From: Eucommia ulmoides
Taxonomy: Eukaryota > Streptophyta > Magnoliopsida > Garryales > Eucommiaceae
Reading direction: 5' to 3'
DNA length: 64,000 nucleotides
Assembly: GCA_016647705.1 (NCBI GenBank)
Contig: CM028327.1
Location: forward strand, 45,401,114-45,465,113
The translations under genes were made by a program, and so were the position numbers. The notes under the pieces were generated by a model. The model was given only the letters and a program-made list of their open reading frames with translations, made no database searches and had not been told where the DNA came from. Of the stretch, positions 24,501 through 33,875 are shown piece after piece (the stretch's first letter is position 1; each line of letters begins with the position of its first letter).

Positions 24501-25446
24501 GACCGTGATGGATTGTGGTAAGCTAAAGTCGATCCCAAGCTTAAAGGGCCTCAAGTACCTTACAACTCTAGTCATTCTTAATTGTGAGATGTTGGAGAGT
24601 CTGCCACAAGACCTACAATCTTGTACATCTCTCCGCAATTTAGCCGTACAATATTGTCGTAATCTAAAATCGATCCCAAGCTTAGAGGGCCTCAAGTCCC
24701 TTACAACTCTGGACGTTTATAATTGTAAGATGTTGGAGCGACTGACAGGAGGCCTGCAATCCTGCACATCTCTCCGCAGCTTGACCGTAAAAAATTGTTG
24801 TAGTCTAAAGTCAATCCCAAGCTTAGAGGGGCTCAAGTCCCTTACAACTCTAGATTGTTCTAGTTGTGAGATGTTGGAGAGTTTGCCACGAGGTTTGCAA
24901 TCCTGCACATCTCTCGACAAGTTGGCCGTAGGAAATTGCAACAATCTAAATCTAATGGCATCCGTTGAAGACACAATCAAGTGTCTCAAAGTTACACATT
25001 TGCCTTTGAACCTGTCCTCCCTTTCCCGGTTGGAGACATTGTCTATTGGAGGGACAACTTCTTCTTTGGCTATGGATTTGTTCAAAGGTACCCAATACCT
25101 ACGGCAATGGGTTTCTCTCCGTACGTTGACATTGGTTGGTCAACCTGAATGTGACACTCTACCCAAACAACTTCAGTACCTCACTGCCCTCACTTCTATA
25201 ACTCTAAGGCATTTTGGAGTGGAAGCTTTGCCAGACTGGTTTGGGAAGCTCGAGTGCCTAGAGGAGATACACCTGTGGCATATGGAAAAGCTCAAGTACC
25301 TGCCCTCGTCGGAAGCCATGCTAAAACTCACCAAATTAAGGCAATTTTATATCAACATATGTCCAATGTTGGAGGCAAGATGCAAGGAGGGGGACCGCCC
25401 TGAGTGGTCTAAGATTTCCACCATCTCTGACATCGCCTTCATCTGA
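21547..25446 (+). CDS. CC-NB-ARC-LRR (CNL) disease-resistance protein, RGA-like
   Basis: An uninterrupted 1299-residue reading frame without introns, as in many RGA/R1-type CNLs. Residues 1-95 form an Rx-type coiled coil, including a DVLDEFAYHGLRRKVE variant of the EDVID region. The NB-ARC follows: P-loop GMGGQGKTT (188-196), kinase 2 LLVLDDVW (263-270), RNBS-B VVTTRS (about 296-301), GLPL (355-358), RNBS-D CFSYCSIF (413-420) and MHDL (485-488). LRRs cover about 520-1290. All key nucleotide-binding residues are present, so the switch looks functional. The protein would act in the cytosol or at membranes as an immune receptor that senses pathogen effectors and triggers cell death; the effector cannot be predicted. 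The start MAEAL is the usual start of this family. LRR residues about 945-1135 hold near-identical repeats, described separately. Broken relatives lie downstream. Confidence 0.96.
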   Translation: MAEALIVPAVDLMLSHLISGIGKNINLIMGFEKELGRLKDEVEMIQDVLHDAERRSLEEAAVKRWLKKLADFASTATDVLDEFAYHGLRRKVEKVSPKPSFLSKRKMGKKIKKLLASLEKINKQASDYRLQREGGHAPPLQVPEGRETTSLIDVSEEVVGREDDIAKIMQMLTSESNQQTLSVLPIVGMGGQGKTTLAKQIYNNDGVKSHFQKRMWVCVSDEFNVKRLLKSILESLMGTKYELDTKEEMLKELHKRLGGEKYLLVLDDVWNEDPIKWEVFTSDLRSANTSKGNNIVVTTRSTRVGKLVGTFEQPYSLKELSDDDCWYIFSTRAFPNGVLGGFQVMGEEIVKKCRGLPLAAKVVGSMLRHKKELHEWRSIAKSGVWNSVGDDTGVLQILKLSYDNLSPSSLKHCFSYCSIFRKDSVMKKDELIQLWMTLGYLRPQEQHNNMEIEDIGTMYFNILVEKSLLQDITTNFYGNVESCKMHDLVHDLAQFVSTPNVFNVEGGKQLASENIPHIRHLALYSDRLSLDTIGQQVGDKLHTLFLSNIEIGKGFMDFKCLQVLKLHGSHKLPTSISTLIHLRYIDWSIMFGFNVLPDSITKLYHLQTLRLSYVKYFPDEMRNLISLRHLYFKTYNLVKMPPKLGSLTCLQTLPLFIVGEEKGHQVEELGSLKNLGGKLKISNLEKVKSKEDAESANLLRKSKIDKLKFVWNWEEEHGCNIDHDVLEGLQPHCNLKSLCLVGFAGDSFPDWVMNMSVNVGGSQLLFENLVDIKLSECNRVEGIPTLGHLPFLRRLRLEGMRKIKCIGESFYGYNDSSSSRKSSRETITLFPALEEFVLDNMEDLEEWMGATTSQEDVVVFPRLNKLIVYNCEKLKTSPNHFPCVKVLRFERVNGGSIISICSNNKLTTLSHLSIRYVSDLISLPDELLHNNRHHLMNLSIFYCHHLKLIPSLEGLKSLTSMMVSKCQMLESLPQDLQSCTSLRSLTVMDCGKLKSIPSLKGLKYLTTLVILNCEMLESLPQDLQSCTSLRNLAVQYCRNLKSIPSLEGLKSLTTLDVYNCKMLERLTGGLQSCTSLRSLTVKNCCSLKSIPSLEGLKSLTTLDCSSCEMLESLPRGLQSCTSLDKLAVGNCNNLNLMASVEDTIKCLKVTHLPLNLSSLSRLETLSIGGTTSSLAMDLFKGTQYLRQWVSLRTLTLVGQPECDTLPKQLQYLTALTSITLRHFGVEALPDWFGKLECLEEIHLWHMEKLKYLPSSEAMLKLTKLRQFYINICPMLEARCKEGDRPEWSKISTISDIAFI
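24382..24945 (+). repeat. Four in-frame 141-bp LRR repeats in the NLR gene
   Basis: Units start at 24382, 24523, 24664 and 24805, exactly 141 bases (47 residues, two LRRs) apart. Each encodes LKSIPSLEGLKSLTTL, then a variable NCEMLESLPQDL, then QSCTSLRSLTV with a changing 4-6 residue segment before the Cys. Most differences fall in the short segments expected on the solvent-exposed strand. Confidence 0.95.
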
Positions 25447-26000
25447 ATGAACCATCATCACTCAGGCTAATATAGAGGTATATGCAAAATCACTCTTCAT
25501 TTTTCTGAATTTCATACACTTCATGACTTCATTTTTCCATGCTAAAGCCTTTTTCAAACTGATCTCTTAACTCGGTTGCAGCACCAGTAAATGGGTTCAT
25601 TTCACAGCAGATTCATCCACCGAAGAAGAGCCTTCCCTGTGTTGCATTTGCTCAAAATGTCCATTCAGATGATTGAAGAGAAACTGGAGGGAGTCACTTT
25701 ACAGAATCACAACTTCTCTGCCGAATAGAGAGGTATTAGCTTAATATAATCATTCACAATTCTACTGAATGTCAAACACATTATGTCTGTATTCTGCTAT
25801 GCTAAAGCCTAAAGCCTTTTTGGTACCCATATTTGAATCTTTATTGTTCTATTCTATGGTGAAGTTGGTCGCATCGATACAAATATCTAGATTCATTTAA
25901 CCTAATGTTGGGCTATATAAACAGGAGAGAATAGCCTCAAAGTAATATGCAATATTAATTACTCTTTAAGCATGTATTCTTCTTGGTATCCATAACCAAA
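25447..26000 (+). other. NLR 3' untranslated region, probably spliced
   Basis: After the TGA stop, an AG|GTATAT donor lies near 25477 and a TTGCAG|CACCAG acceptor near 25582. A second donor-like AG|GTATTAGC lies near 25731. Related sequence (AAGAAGAGCCTTC..., GTCCATTCAGATGATTGAAG) recurs beyond the NLR tail fragment at 27.8 kb, consistent with a shared 3' end structure. Introns in the 3' UTR are common in this gene class. Confidence 0.5.
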
Positions 26001-26189
26001 GAACGAAAAGAAAAGGAAAAAACTAAAACCCTTTGCCTTCAAACCCTAACCACTGACGCCACCGTGCAAAACTCCAGCCAACGCGAGGTGCTGCCTGTCT
26101 TGCCGCTGCTGTCTTGCAGTCGTCCCGCCGCTGCCTCATGGCGGTCCGAAGGTGCAGCCGTTGTTGAGATCTAATTCTATTGAATATCA

Positions 26190-26760
26190 CGTCGATGTTG
26201 GGGCCCCCAATATCCGTTCATAGTGGAAAGTCAACCCCGCATGTGAGGGAGCGTGTTGAATCTCACATCGCCTGTATTACCTGATCGTGAGCTATATATA
26301 AGTCTAAAGGCAATCCTCCTATCCCAAGGCGTCTTTTGAGAGTGAATTAGGCCTATTGGGACCGTTGGGTTTCTACAAGTTCCATACCCTATTGTTCGTC
26401 TAGTAGCAATTATGCAGCCCTAATGTGCATCCACACTCCTAACCTGTTGTTTGGCCGATTCGCGACCCCTTTAGTGGCGTTGTCCAGTTGTATGTGTCCC
26501 CTTTGTTGTGCCAAATATACTAGATAACGATCGAGCTCCAACTTTTGTCGTTTAGCGTTTAGGTAACCGAGTGTCCAGTTACATTCGTTTTGTCTCTGCC
26601 GTTATTTCCGCCAAAAATTGTTCTTCCTTTTTCTCGGTAATACCATTCGTCTCCAAGGCTATTGGAAAGGAAGAAATCGTTAGTCAATTCTTGTCAAGCT
26701 ACGACTCCGAGACATTTTCGTTCCACCTTGAGAGGGGGTGTTAAAATATTTAATATTTAC
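26190..26760 (+). mobile_element. LTR-retrotransposon remnants
   Basis: A purine tract (ATGTGAGGGAGCG) directly precedes TGTTGAATCTCACATCG at 26254, the form of a polypurine tract meeting an LTR start. A TATA-like GCTATATATAAG lies 40 bases on. A second purine-tract/LTR boundary, TTGAGAGGGGGTGTTAAAATA, is at about 26729-26749. No gag-pol reading frame survives. The element family cannot be decided. Confidence 0.5.
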
Positions 26761-27046
26761 ATTAATACATTATTTATTATTTAGTGTTTGGGTCATATTA
26801 TTTAGGTTATGTTGACTAACTTGATAGCTTCCTATTTCATTAAGTAGCCTATTCATTAGGTGTTGTCTTTTCCACTGTTCTAAGATTCTAATTCCTCATC
26901 GAGCCAAGTTTTTCTTTTGTCTAGACACCCAAGAAAGTTAGAAACAAAAATAAAACTGTTCCTATTCTTGTCCAAGAATTTTAGAACAAATCATAATTTT
27001 CCTAGAATTTTATTTCTGAGAAAAATGACAAAAAATTGATAGCAGA

Positions 27047-27160
27047 AACACTGTTGGAGGCAAGATGCAAGGAGGGGGATTGCCCCGAGTGGTTCAAGAT
27101 TTCCACCACCTCAACATCATCTGAATGAACCACGACTGCTCTCACTACCTTATATAGGTA
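27047..27160 (+). pseudogene. NLR C-terminal fragment 1
   Basis: The sequence from CTGTTGGAGGCAAGATGCAA to GAATGAACCACGAC matches the end of the intact NLR at 25368-25470 (coding MLEARCKEGDRPEWSKIST and the stop), then continues into matching 3' flank with TATATAGGTAT. It is only a tail piece; no upstream NLR sequence is attached. Confidence 0.88.
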
Positions 27161-27579
27161 TTTTCATTATGATCAGTATTTCATTTTTGTATTTCATTTT
27201 TGTATTTCATGCATTTACTTGGGTGGCGTTTGTATAATGTTTCCTTGCCCACATCTCTATTTCCGTTTCAAGATTTATTTGGTGTGCCAACATCTCTATT
27301 TCCATTTCAAGATTTATTTGGTGAGTTTCCTGGGATGCATTTACTTTCAACCACATCATTAGAATTCTCTATTATAATATTGCCATGAGCACTTGGAGTA
27401 AATTACAATATATTTTCTTACCTGCCATATGTCATAAACTCATACTCTAATTGGGCTTCCGGAAATCTCATTTTAGCTGATGAACTTGATAAATTTCAGT
27501 AACACTCCTGTCATTTGGAAAACTCAGTCCAAATAACGTTGCGGGTCAAATGAACTATTTTGATGTTATTTTTATTTTT

Positions 27580-27745
27580 AAGTGAGCTTTGTCAGATTGG
27601 ATTGGGAACCTTGAGTTACTACAATTATACAATATGGAAGAGCTCAAGTATCTACCCTCGATGGAAGCCATGCTACAACTCACCGAAGTACGACAAATGT
27701 ATTTCCATTCTTGAAGGCAAGATGCATAGAGGTATTTCTGCTTCA
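27580..27745 (+). pseudogene. NLR C-terminal fragment 2
   Basis: GAGCTTTGTCAGATTGG..., GGAAGAGCTCAAGTATCTAC and GATGGAAGCCATGCTACAAC match 25220-25400 of the intact NLR (the last LRR and following helix), with deletions. It lies 3' of fragment 1, so the fragments are out of order relative to the gene. This implies more than one decayed tail. Confidence 0.85.
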
Positions 27746-27755
27746 TTTCCCTACT

Positions 27756-27789
27756 GAAGAAGAAGAAGAAGAAGAAGAAGAAGAAGAAG
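27756..27789 (+). repeat. GAA trinucleotide microsatellite
   Basis: About eleven GAA units. The matching position behind the intact NLR (about 25621) reads GAAGAAGAG, so the array expanded from a short seed in the decayed copy. Confidence 0.95.
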
Positions 27790-28440
27790 CATGTTTTGGA
27801 GAGCCTTCTTGGTGGTGCTTTTGTCCAAATTGCCCGTTCAGGAGATCAAAGATTTGAAAACTGCACAACTTGTTGCCTGGGTTTCTAAGTTTGTTGTGGG
27901 GGTGTTTTTGGAAATTCATATTTGGTTCTTATATAAGATGAATAGTGAACTTGCTTTGTGGGTCAAAAATCATAAGGCACTATATATAACTAAGCTATGT
28001 TTTGATGGTGTGGTTTATTATGTATCAGAAGTATATGAATTGATTGAATGCTACTTTTTTCATTATGAATTTAGACAAGAAGCAATTTTTGCATTTGACT
28101 GATATCAATTGTACCTTTATAGTCACTCGAAAAGTTTCTGATTCGCCTTGGCATTTGATCAGTGTTTTTGTTAGTTCCCAGGAAAAGGGAAATAGAAACA
28201 AAAAGAACTATGTTTCTGTTCTGTTTTTAGATTGTCAGAACAAGTTTCTATGATCAACTGTGAGCCACAAACATATTATACTAAACAATAAACATATCCT
28301 AGAATCAATAATACTTTTATATGAAAACTGACCTGAATTGCTACAAGTTTGCATCCGATATCTTTAAGTTCTCAGCTGGATTGAGTATTGGTGTTCGCCC
28401 TCGTCCTTCAATCATATTTTGACCTACCCATAATAATAAA
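27790..28440. other. NLR 3'-flank-derived and unassigned sequence
   Basis: The first ~60 bases (GAGCCTTCTTGGTGGTGCTT, TTGTCCAAATTGCCCGTTCA) are a diverged copy of the NLR 3' UTR at about 25627-25690. A plus-strand open frame of 103 residues at 27791-28102 crosses this and looks incidental. The rest is unassigned. Confidence 0.45.
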
Positions 28441-28566
28441 AGACGGCTCAGTGCTACAAAGCTCTCGCTATGTGCGGGGTTCGGGAAGGGTCGGACCACT
28501 TAGGTCTATTGTACGCAGTTTTACCTTGTTTTTTGTAAGAGGCTGTTTCCACGACTCGAACCCATA
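28441..28566 (-). mobile_element. SINE (tRNA-derived, Au-like), truncated at its head
   Basis: Read on the minus strand it starts at the box-B-like GGGTTCGAGTCGTGG and continues with AACAGCCTCTTAC, AAGGTAAAACTGCGTACAAT, AGACCTAAGTGG, CCCTTCCCGAACCCCGCACA and TAGCGAGAGC. This is the body typical of the widespread plant Au-type SINEs. The part with box A is missing. Confidence 0.8.
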
Positions 28567-28591
28567 TTATCACTAAAATTTTACAGCAGAA

Positions 28592-28909
28592 TCAGCAAAA
28601 GATAAAATTAAAAAAGAACCGGTATACCTTTACAGTAAAAATGACCTCTCTGAACAAAATGTATATCTTTCTCTGCCAGAGATATTCAACTATTTTACAA
28701 GCCCATGGAAGTCTGGGATCGATCAAGATAACTACTGTGTCAAGTAAAAGGGCAGTTCGTGAATTGGATTTCTCAAATCTGACAAGCAGCTCATCCTTCA
28801 AGCGTAACCTGTTAGAGATGTCCACGAACATGTACATCCATTTAAAAAACACATCAAACAGTTCTGCAAGAAGAAGTTGCACAAAGCGGTCAAGTCTCCC
28901 CAATTCCAC
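28592..28909 (-). other. Unidentified minus-strand ORF, possible exon
   Basis: An open frame of 105 residues on the minus strand reads LGRLDRFVQLLLAELFDVFF, KWMYMFVDISNRLRLKDELL, ... TALLLDTVVILIDPRLPWAC. Its amphipathic and hydrophobic composition looks more protein-like than the plus-strand frame it overlaps. A TTCTTCTTGCAG acceptor-like site occurs on the minus strand within it, at about 28865. I do not recognise a family. It could be an exon of a dispersed or decayed gene. Confidence 0.3.
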
Positions 28910-29638
28910 TTAAAGCTAAAGGGACTTCTTCTCCAGATACGTTAACAAAATGCACATCATCAACAATAAGACAGAAGAGGTTCAGCAAAGAATAAGTAGA
29001 TATCTGCCACGTACTCCTAAATTGATCGTACAACTGCATCTTATAATGGCAGTGGAAGAGCTAACTGGGACGGGGAACAGGAAGAATTCGTGCACCAAGA
29101 GGTCCAAACATTTGGAGCATGAAGAAGCATAAAATATTTCAATGGTAATTTTGGTTTTAAGCCTTCAGTTATTTCTTATCCAATCCATAAAAAACTTGCT
29201 TGAATAAATGTTTAGATACAAGCAATTTTGGTTTTCAATAAGGAAGGTTATCAGAAGTTCATCTGTAAGGACAGTGATGGAATTAACGCAGGAGGCGACC
29301 TATCTAAAAAGTTGCTGAAAATGAATATGAGAAACAAAGCATATGATAAGAAAAGGTACCAGATTTAAAACTATGAGCAGTACACCAAATGAAGATTTAA
29401 AAACCATTTAGAAAAACGTGTACGCCGGATCATATTCCACTAACAACGTTGTGTTCTAAAATAGGAAACACGGATGCGGAAACCTGAGACAGGCACAAAA
29501 TGACACAAACACGACAACAAGTTTTAAAAATTTAGGCACAATTGTGGAACAAGGTGAACTTATTATACTACTAAAATATTTTCCATGCCCTGGGAAACAC
29601 ATCTAACATCATACGCCCAAAACAACCAAATAAAAAAA

Positions 29639-29805
29639 GGGCAGCCCGATACTACAAAGCTTCCACTATACGCGGGGTCTGGGGAAGGGTTGAACTAGTT
29701 ACGTCTATTGTATGCAGTCTTACCTTATTTTTGCAAAAAATTGTTTCCACGACTCGACCTTGTGACCTCCAGGCTATAGGTCACATGGTGACAACCTTTG
29801 CGTGT
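29639..29805 (-). mobile_element. SINE (tRNA-derived, Au-like), more complete copy
   Basis: The minus-strand order is: head AGGTTGTCACCATGTGACC, TATAGCCTGGAGGTCACAAG, box-B-like GGTCGAGTCGTGG, then AACTGCGTACAATAGACG-like body (here GACTGCATACAATAGACG), CCCTTCCCCAGACCCCGCG and GGGCTGCCC tail. This matches the copies at 28441 and 59313. Confidence 0.82.
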
Positions 29806-31587
29806 ATAAATATGCATGTACAAATCCAAATATGCGTGTATAAATCCAAAGGTCAAAAAAACAATAAAGAGATTTAGGAATATTATTTTAAAATTCGTAA
29901 AATCATCGTGAGAAGAAAAAAAAAGTAGAAAATGTTGCTACAAATCACCATGATGAGTTATAGGCTTATAGCACTAAAGAACAATGAATAAGCATGCCTT
30001 CTAGATTTTATTTACCATTCATACATTTAGAGGAGGAAAAGTCTCATTAAACTTACAAGAACATTATAATATGATTGAGAATTGGAACCCGAGCATATAC
30101 TATTCTTGCTTACATGGAGTTGTTCACCAAGCTTTCGAATTTAATGTTTAATTATTGACAGATGACAGGCAAAAGAATATTGGCAAAATTAAGAAAACAG
30201 GAAATCAAAAAGTAAGTGAGACAAGGAGTAACATTCATCTTAAATCCTACGCCAAACACAGAATAGCATCAACTGTTTATAAGCCGAAAATTTAAATAAT
30301 CCACTCAACAATAATAAAAATAATAAGCGTATTACTTGAATCAAACTTACGAAAGTATCCAACAGGCTCTTGATTATGAAATGATAAAGAATAAATTCAG
30401 CTGTTATATTTTCTTAAATCAAAGCTTTATACATTCCTTCTCATTCTGTATCTCACAACTATAAAGAAGCAAAAAGAGTGATATAACAAAGTTTTTAACT
30501 AACTAGATTATAATGTGGAGCTACATTTGAACAGAAAGATCTTGGCAACCAAAGTATAAATGAAAAACCTCAAGAGAAGTTGCGACCTAATCATTACATA
30601 CCAAAATAATTTCCTAAGCTACAATCTCCAATCAAACTTTGCAATTCCTTTTGTTCCCCACTATTTATCTCCTAATCATAAAGCAGCCAAATGAGTTGTA
30701 ACGGCCAAGTCTTACACTAATCAGTTTACCATGCAAACATCCATGACAAGTCGGACATTGGCTATATCTAAAAATTTAAAACAAATGGAACTAAAGAACG
30801 GATAAGAAGTCCACGCATAGCAGACATGGAAAGAGACAGACTAACAATGGAACCAAGTATAAGTTCAATAATACATTAAACATGATGCAATCAAGAAAAG
30901 GTGGCATGCTAGAAACCTGTTTTGGTAATTAATTAATTCACCAGGGAAAAAATGCTTCTCAATAATATGTGAAATTGAATCATTGGCCATCGAAAGTGAC
31001 CATTGAATGGGTGACCAACATTTGAAAGTTGGAAATAGGTATGGTTTTGATAGTTGGAATGATGGCCAACGGCTTTATCCTTCTCAGTGCCGCCGTGTGC
31101 ACTGTGCAAGCAAGTGTAAACCACAGGATACAAGTAGTTAGAAGTGTAAAGTATTGTTTAATCAGATAGCATCTTCCTCGGTTTAGTTTGTCCTCGTGAA
31201 GTCATGATCATTAAAATTATTTTTAAAGAAAAAAAAATACTGTTGAGAAAGTGACTGAAATACTTTTACCGGAGTACTCAGTAACTTGGTACAAAAAAGC
31301 AATAAAAGGAAAGGGCATGCCCATGTTTAAAAAAATGTATGCAAATGCTACAAAATTGAGTAAATTAGATGTTATATGTGAAAAGAATCAAACTAATAAC
31401 TCAGTCACATGCAACAGAAGAGTTAAAATAAAACAAGTACAAATTATAAGGGGGTAAAAAGCAACAAACCCTAAACATAATTTTTTTGTTCCTTTATTTC
31501 TCTTTATGTTCTCAAATTTGGAGAACAAAAACACTAAACAAATGGGGACTCTATGTATTGTTCCCCATCCCTTCTTATTAGCTGACA
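29806..31587. other. Long non-coding stretch
   Basis: Starts with two direct copies of TATGCGTGTATAAATCCAAA-like sequence (29805-29850). No convincing gene is seen on either strand. Short open frames at 30933-31133 (minus) and 31251-31457 (plus) look incidental. Confidence 0.4.
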
Positions 31588-31675
31588 CGCAAGACCGAAA
31601 CTCAAAGGAATTGACGGGGGCCTACACAAGCGTTGGAGCATGTGATTTAAATCGATACGACGCACAAAACCTTAC
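31588..31675 (+). pseudogene. Organellar small-subunit rRNA fragment (mitochondrial rrn18-like)
   Basis: The 88 bases contain GAAACTCAAAGGAATTGACG, GGGGCC, CACAAGCG, GGAGCATGTG, TTTAA and CGATACGACGCACAAAACCT. This is one of the most conserved blocks of bacterial-type small-subunit rRNA. The CGATACRACGC(R)CAAAACC ending resembles plant mitochondrial 18S more than plastid 16S (which has GATGCAAAGCGAAGAACC). Several conserved positions are changed (CTACACAAGCGTTGG for CCGCACAAGCGGTGG), so it is a dead nuclear copy. It is a fragment only. Confidence 0.85.
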
Positions 31676-32045
31676 ATTTTTTTACCATCCCAAATGGGTG
31701 TGTATCTGTTGAACACAATGCAGAACTTAGTGAAAATAAAACAAAACAATTAATCCCAGATCAAAGGATTGCAAATCCTTCAAACCGCAATTAGTAGCGC
31801 CAAACATTCCACTAAAAGGGCACTTTTTTTTTGGTCAAATTTTCTTTCATCTATTCACAAGTGTTTTGTTCAATAGCTACATTATTTGAAGAACATATCA
31901 GAATTCCGCATTACATATGAATATCAACACATGCTTTGTGTGAAAAAAAAAAAAAAAAAAACAATATTTTATTAAGTTTGCCAATTTGTGACATAGTCAA
32001 AGAATACAACTAACAAAAAAACAAAGTTCTACATGGAGAAATTTC

Positions 32046-33875
32046 TTAGTTTCTTTCCATGATATCTCCTATGCATGTCCAAACATGATCGGAGCTATCA
32101 TCATGGCAAAGTTTACCAACCAAAGAAAAGCAAACGCATTCACTAAGAACATAACCTAACTTAAACATATAATCCAAAACAAGTAAAGCATCATTGAACT
32201 TATCTCTATCCGAAGAGCATTGAATGAGTTCCTCAAATGTCTCCTTCCTCGGTCTGAGCCTAGAGTTTAGCATAGAAGCCAATCGCTCAATCCCCTCTTC
32301 AACAAATCCTCGTTTGCTTAGGCCTGTTATGATGAAATCGTGTGTAAAAGCCCCCGGTTTCACACCCCTATCCTCCATATCTCTCCACAAAGCCTTTGCT
32401 TCTTCAATTTCACCAATTTCGCATAGTTTTTCTATGAGAGTACTATACGAGGCAGCTGATGGGTTTAATTCTTGTTTAAGAAGTTGATGAAAAAGGTTAA
32501 TACTTTCTCCGATCTTCCCTTGTTTGGCGAATCCCCTTATAAGAACATTGTATGTGATCAAGTCACGGGTAATACCCTTATGTGGCATTTCTTCGAACAA
32601 GTCATGGGCTTCTTTAATCCTTCCGGCCAAACAAAACCCATTAATCATGGTGTTGTAAATCACCGTTGTATCTTTGTAACCTTTTTCACCCATTTCATTG
32701 TGAAGATTTTCGGCCTCTTTAAAATCACCGGCTTTGAAAAATCCATTTATGAGCGTGTTGTATGTGTACTCATTGGGAGAAAATCCCTTTCGAATCATCT
32801 CAAACCATAGCTTTCTCGCCTCCCCGATCCATTTCATTTCACAAAGACCATGAATCATTGTCGTGTACATGACCCTATCAGGAGCATACCCCCTATCCTT
32901 TAGATCATTGAAAATACGAAAAGCTTCATGCCTCATCCTTCTATGGCACAGTACATGGATAATTTCTTGATAAGCAGATATAAGCGGTGCACAATGCTTC
33001 ACAATCATGGTGTGAAGAAGTGTTGATACTTTCGAATAATTCTTGTCTTTGCAAAACCCATGGATAAGTTTATTGAAAGCAACATTACTTGGGATATAAC
33101 CGGCTTCCAGAATCTGCCTAAGTAGATCATACCCTTTGGAGTAGTTTTTCTCCATGCAAAAGGCTTGAATCAAGCACCCAATTGTATCGGCATCTGAAAC
33201 AACCCCAATTTCCATCATTTCGCCATAGAGTTTCCATACGAGATCTGCTCTTGTAGCTCGAATCGAACTAAGCAAAGCCGAATTCCATGTGGGCAGAGAT
33301 GGGCAAGTACCTATCCTTTTCAAATGATCGAACACATGGAGTGCTTCCTCAATTGACCCATTTCGACATAGACACTGTATGTAAGCCTCGAGACTACTGG
33401 GATTTGGTGAAAATTTGGTTGAATCAAGGAAACTCTTTGCTGCATTAGCAGCATTGGCATCTACCAGACAACCGAAAATCAGATTACACAAGGATTCATC
33501 CAACACAAACCCAGTTTGAGATCGAGCCCAACAGAAGAACCGAAGCAGTAGAAATGCATTGTTTTGGTGCTTTAAAATCTCACCGAAGAAATTGGGGTCG
33601 GAGAAATTTACAGTGGGGAAATCAGATAGAAGTGTTTGTTCCCACCTGGGTTTGGTGCGGATGATCCTCGAGACCTCCTTGGCAACTTCGGTGAAGCTAT
33701 GGTTTTTACGATGCTCGGGAGCTAGCAAATCTCTGTTCTGCACATACTCTTTGCCGTCTCTGCCGTCGTCGCCGCCGATACCGATGCTTCGGAGCTGGGA
33801 GCTACTTGGGCTCTGAATACTGCGAGGGTTTTGGCGGAGGAAGAAGTTCGCGAATGAGGATGGGGACCTAGCCAT
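32046..33875 (-). CDS. P-class pentatricopeptide-repeat protein, predicted mitochondrial
   Basis: A single uninterrupted exon of 609 residues, as usual for PPR genes. The N-terminus MARSPSSFANFFLRQNPRSI is rich in Ser/Arg without acidic residues, as in a mitochondrial targeting peptide. From about residue 155 to 590 there are tandem 35-residue PPR motifs, for example APDRVMYTTMIHGLCEMKWI, SPNEYTYNTLINGFFKAGDF and TVIYNTMINGFCLAGRIKEA. No E, DYW or SMR domain follows, so it is P class. Such proteins bind specific organelle RNAs for stability, translation or splicing. The architecture reminds me of Arabidopsis At5g18950, which I cannot verify here. The gene is divergent from the CRM gene, with about 1 kb between start codons. 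Fragments of this locus recur at 5953-6060 and 21004-21112. Confidence 0.93.
   Translation of the reverse strand: MARSPSSFANFFLRQNPRSIQSPSSSQLRSIGIGGDDGRDGKEYVQNRDLLAPEHRKNHSFTEVAKEVSRIIRTKPRWEQTLLSDFPTVNFSDPNFFGEILKHQNNAFLLLRFFCWARSQTGFVLDESLCNLIFGCLVDANAANAAKSFLDSTKFSPNPSSLEAYIQCLCRNGSIEEALHVFDHLKRIGTCPSLPTWNSALLSSIRATRADLVWKLYGEMMEIGVVSDADTIGCLIQAFCMEKNYSKGYDLLRQILEAGYIPSNVAFNKLIHGFCKDKNYSKVSTLLHTMIVKHCAPLISAYQEIIHVLCHRRMRHEAFRIFNDLKDRGYAPDRVMYTTMIHGLCEMKWIGEARKLWFEMIRKGFSPNEYTYNTLINGFFKAGDFKEAENLHNEMGEKGYKDTTVIYNTMINGFCLAGRIKEAHDLFEEMPHKGITRDLITYNVLIRGFAKQGKIGESINLFHQLLKQELNPSAASYSTLIEKLCEIGEIEEAKALWRDMEDRGVKPGAFTHDFIITGLSKRGFVEEGIERLASMLNSRLRPRKETFEELIQCSSDRDKFNDALLVLDYMFKLGYVLSECVCFSLVGKLCHDDSSDHVWTCIGDIMERN

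Noticed and set aside
22273-25085. Minus-strand frames of 60-133 residues under the NLR gene
   Set aside because: They are antisense shadows of a strong 1299-residue coding frame with all NB-ARC motifs.
29639-29805. tRNA gene candidate because of box A/B-like sequence
   Set aside because: The sequence continues into a SINE body shared with two other copies and does not fold as a full tRNA with acceptor stem.
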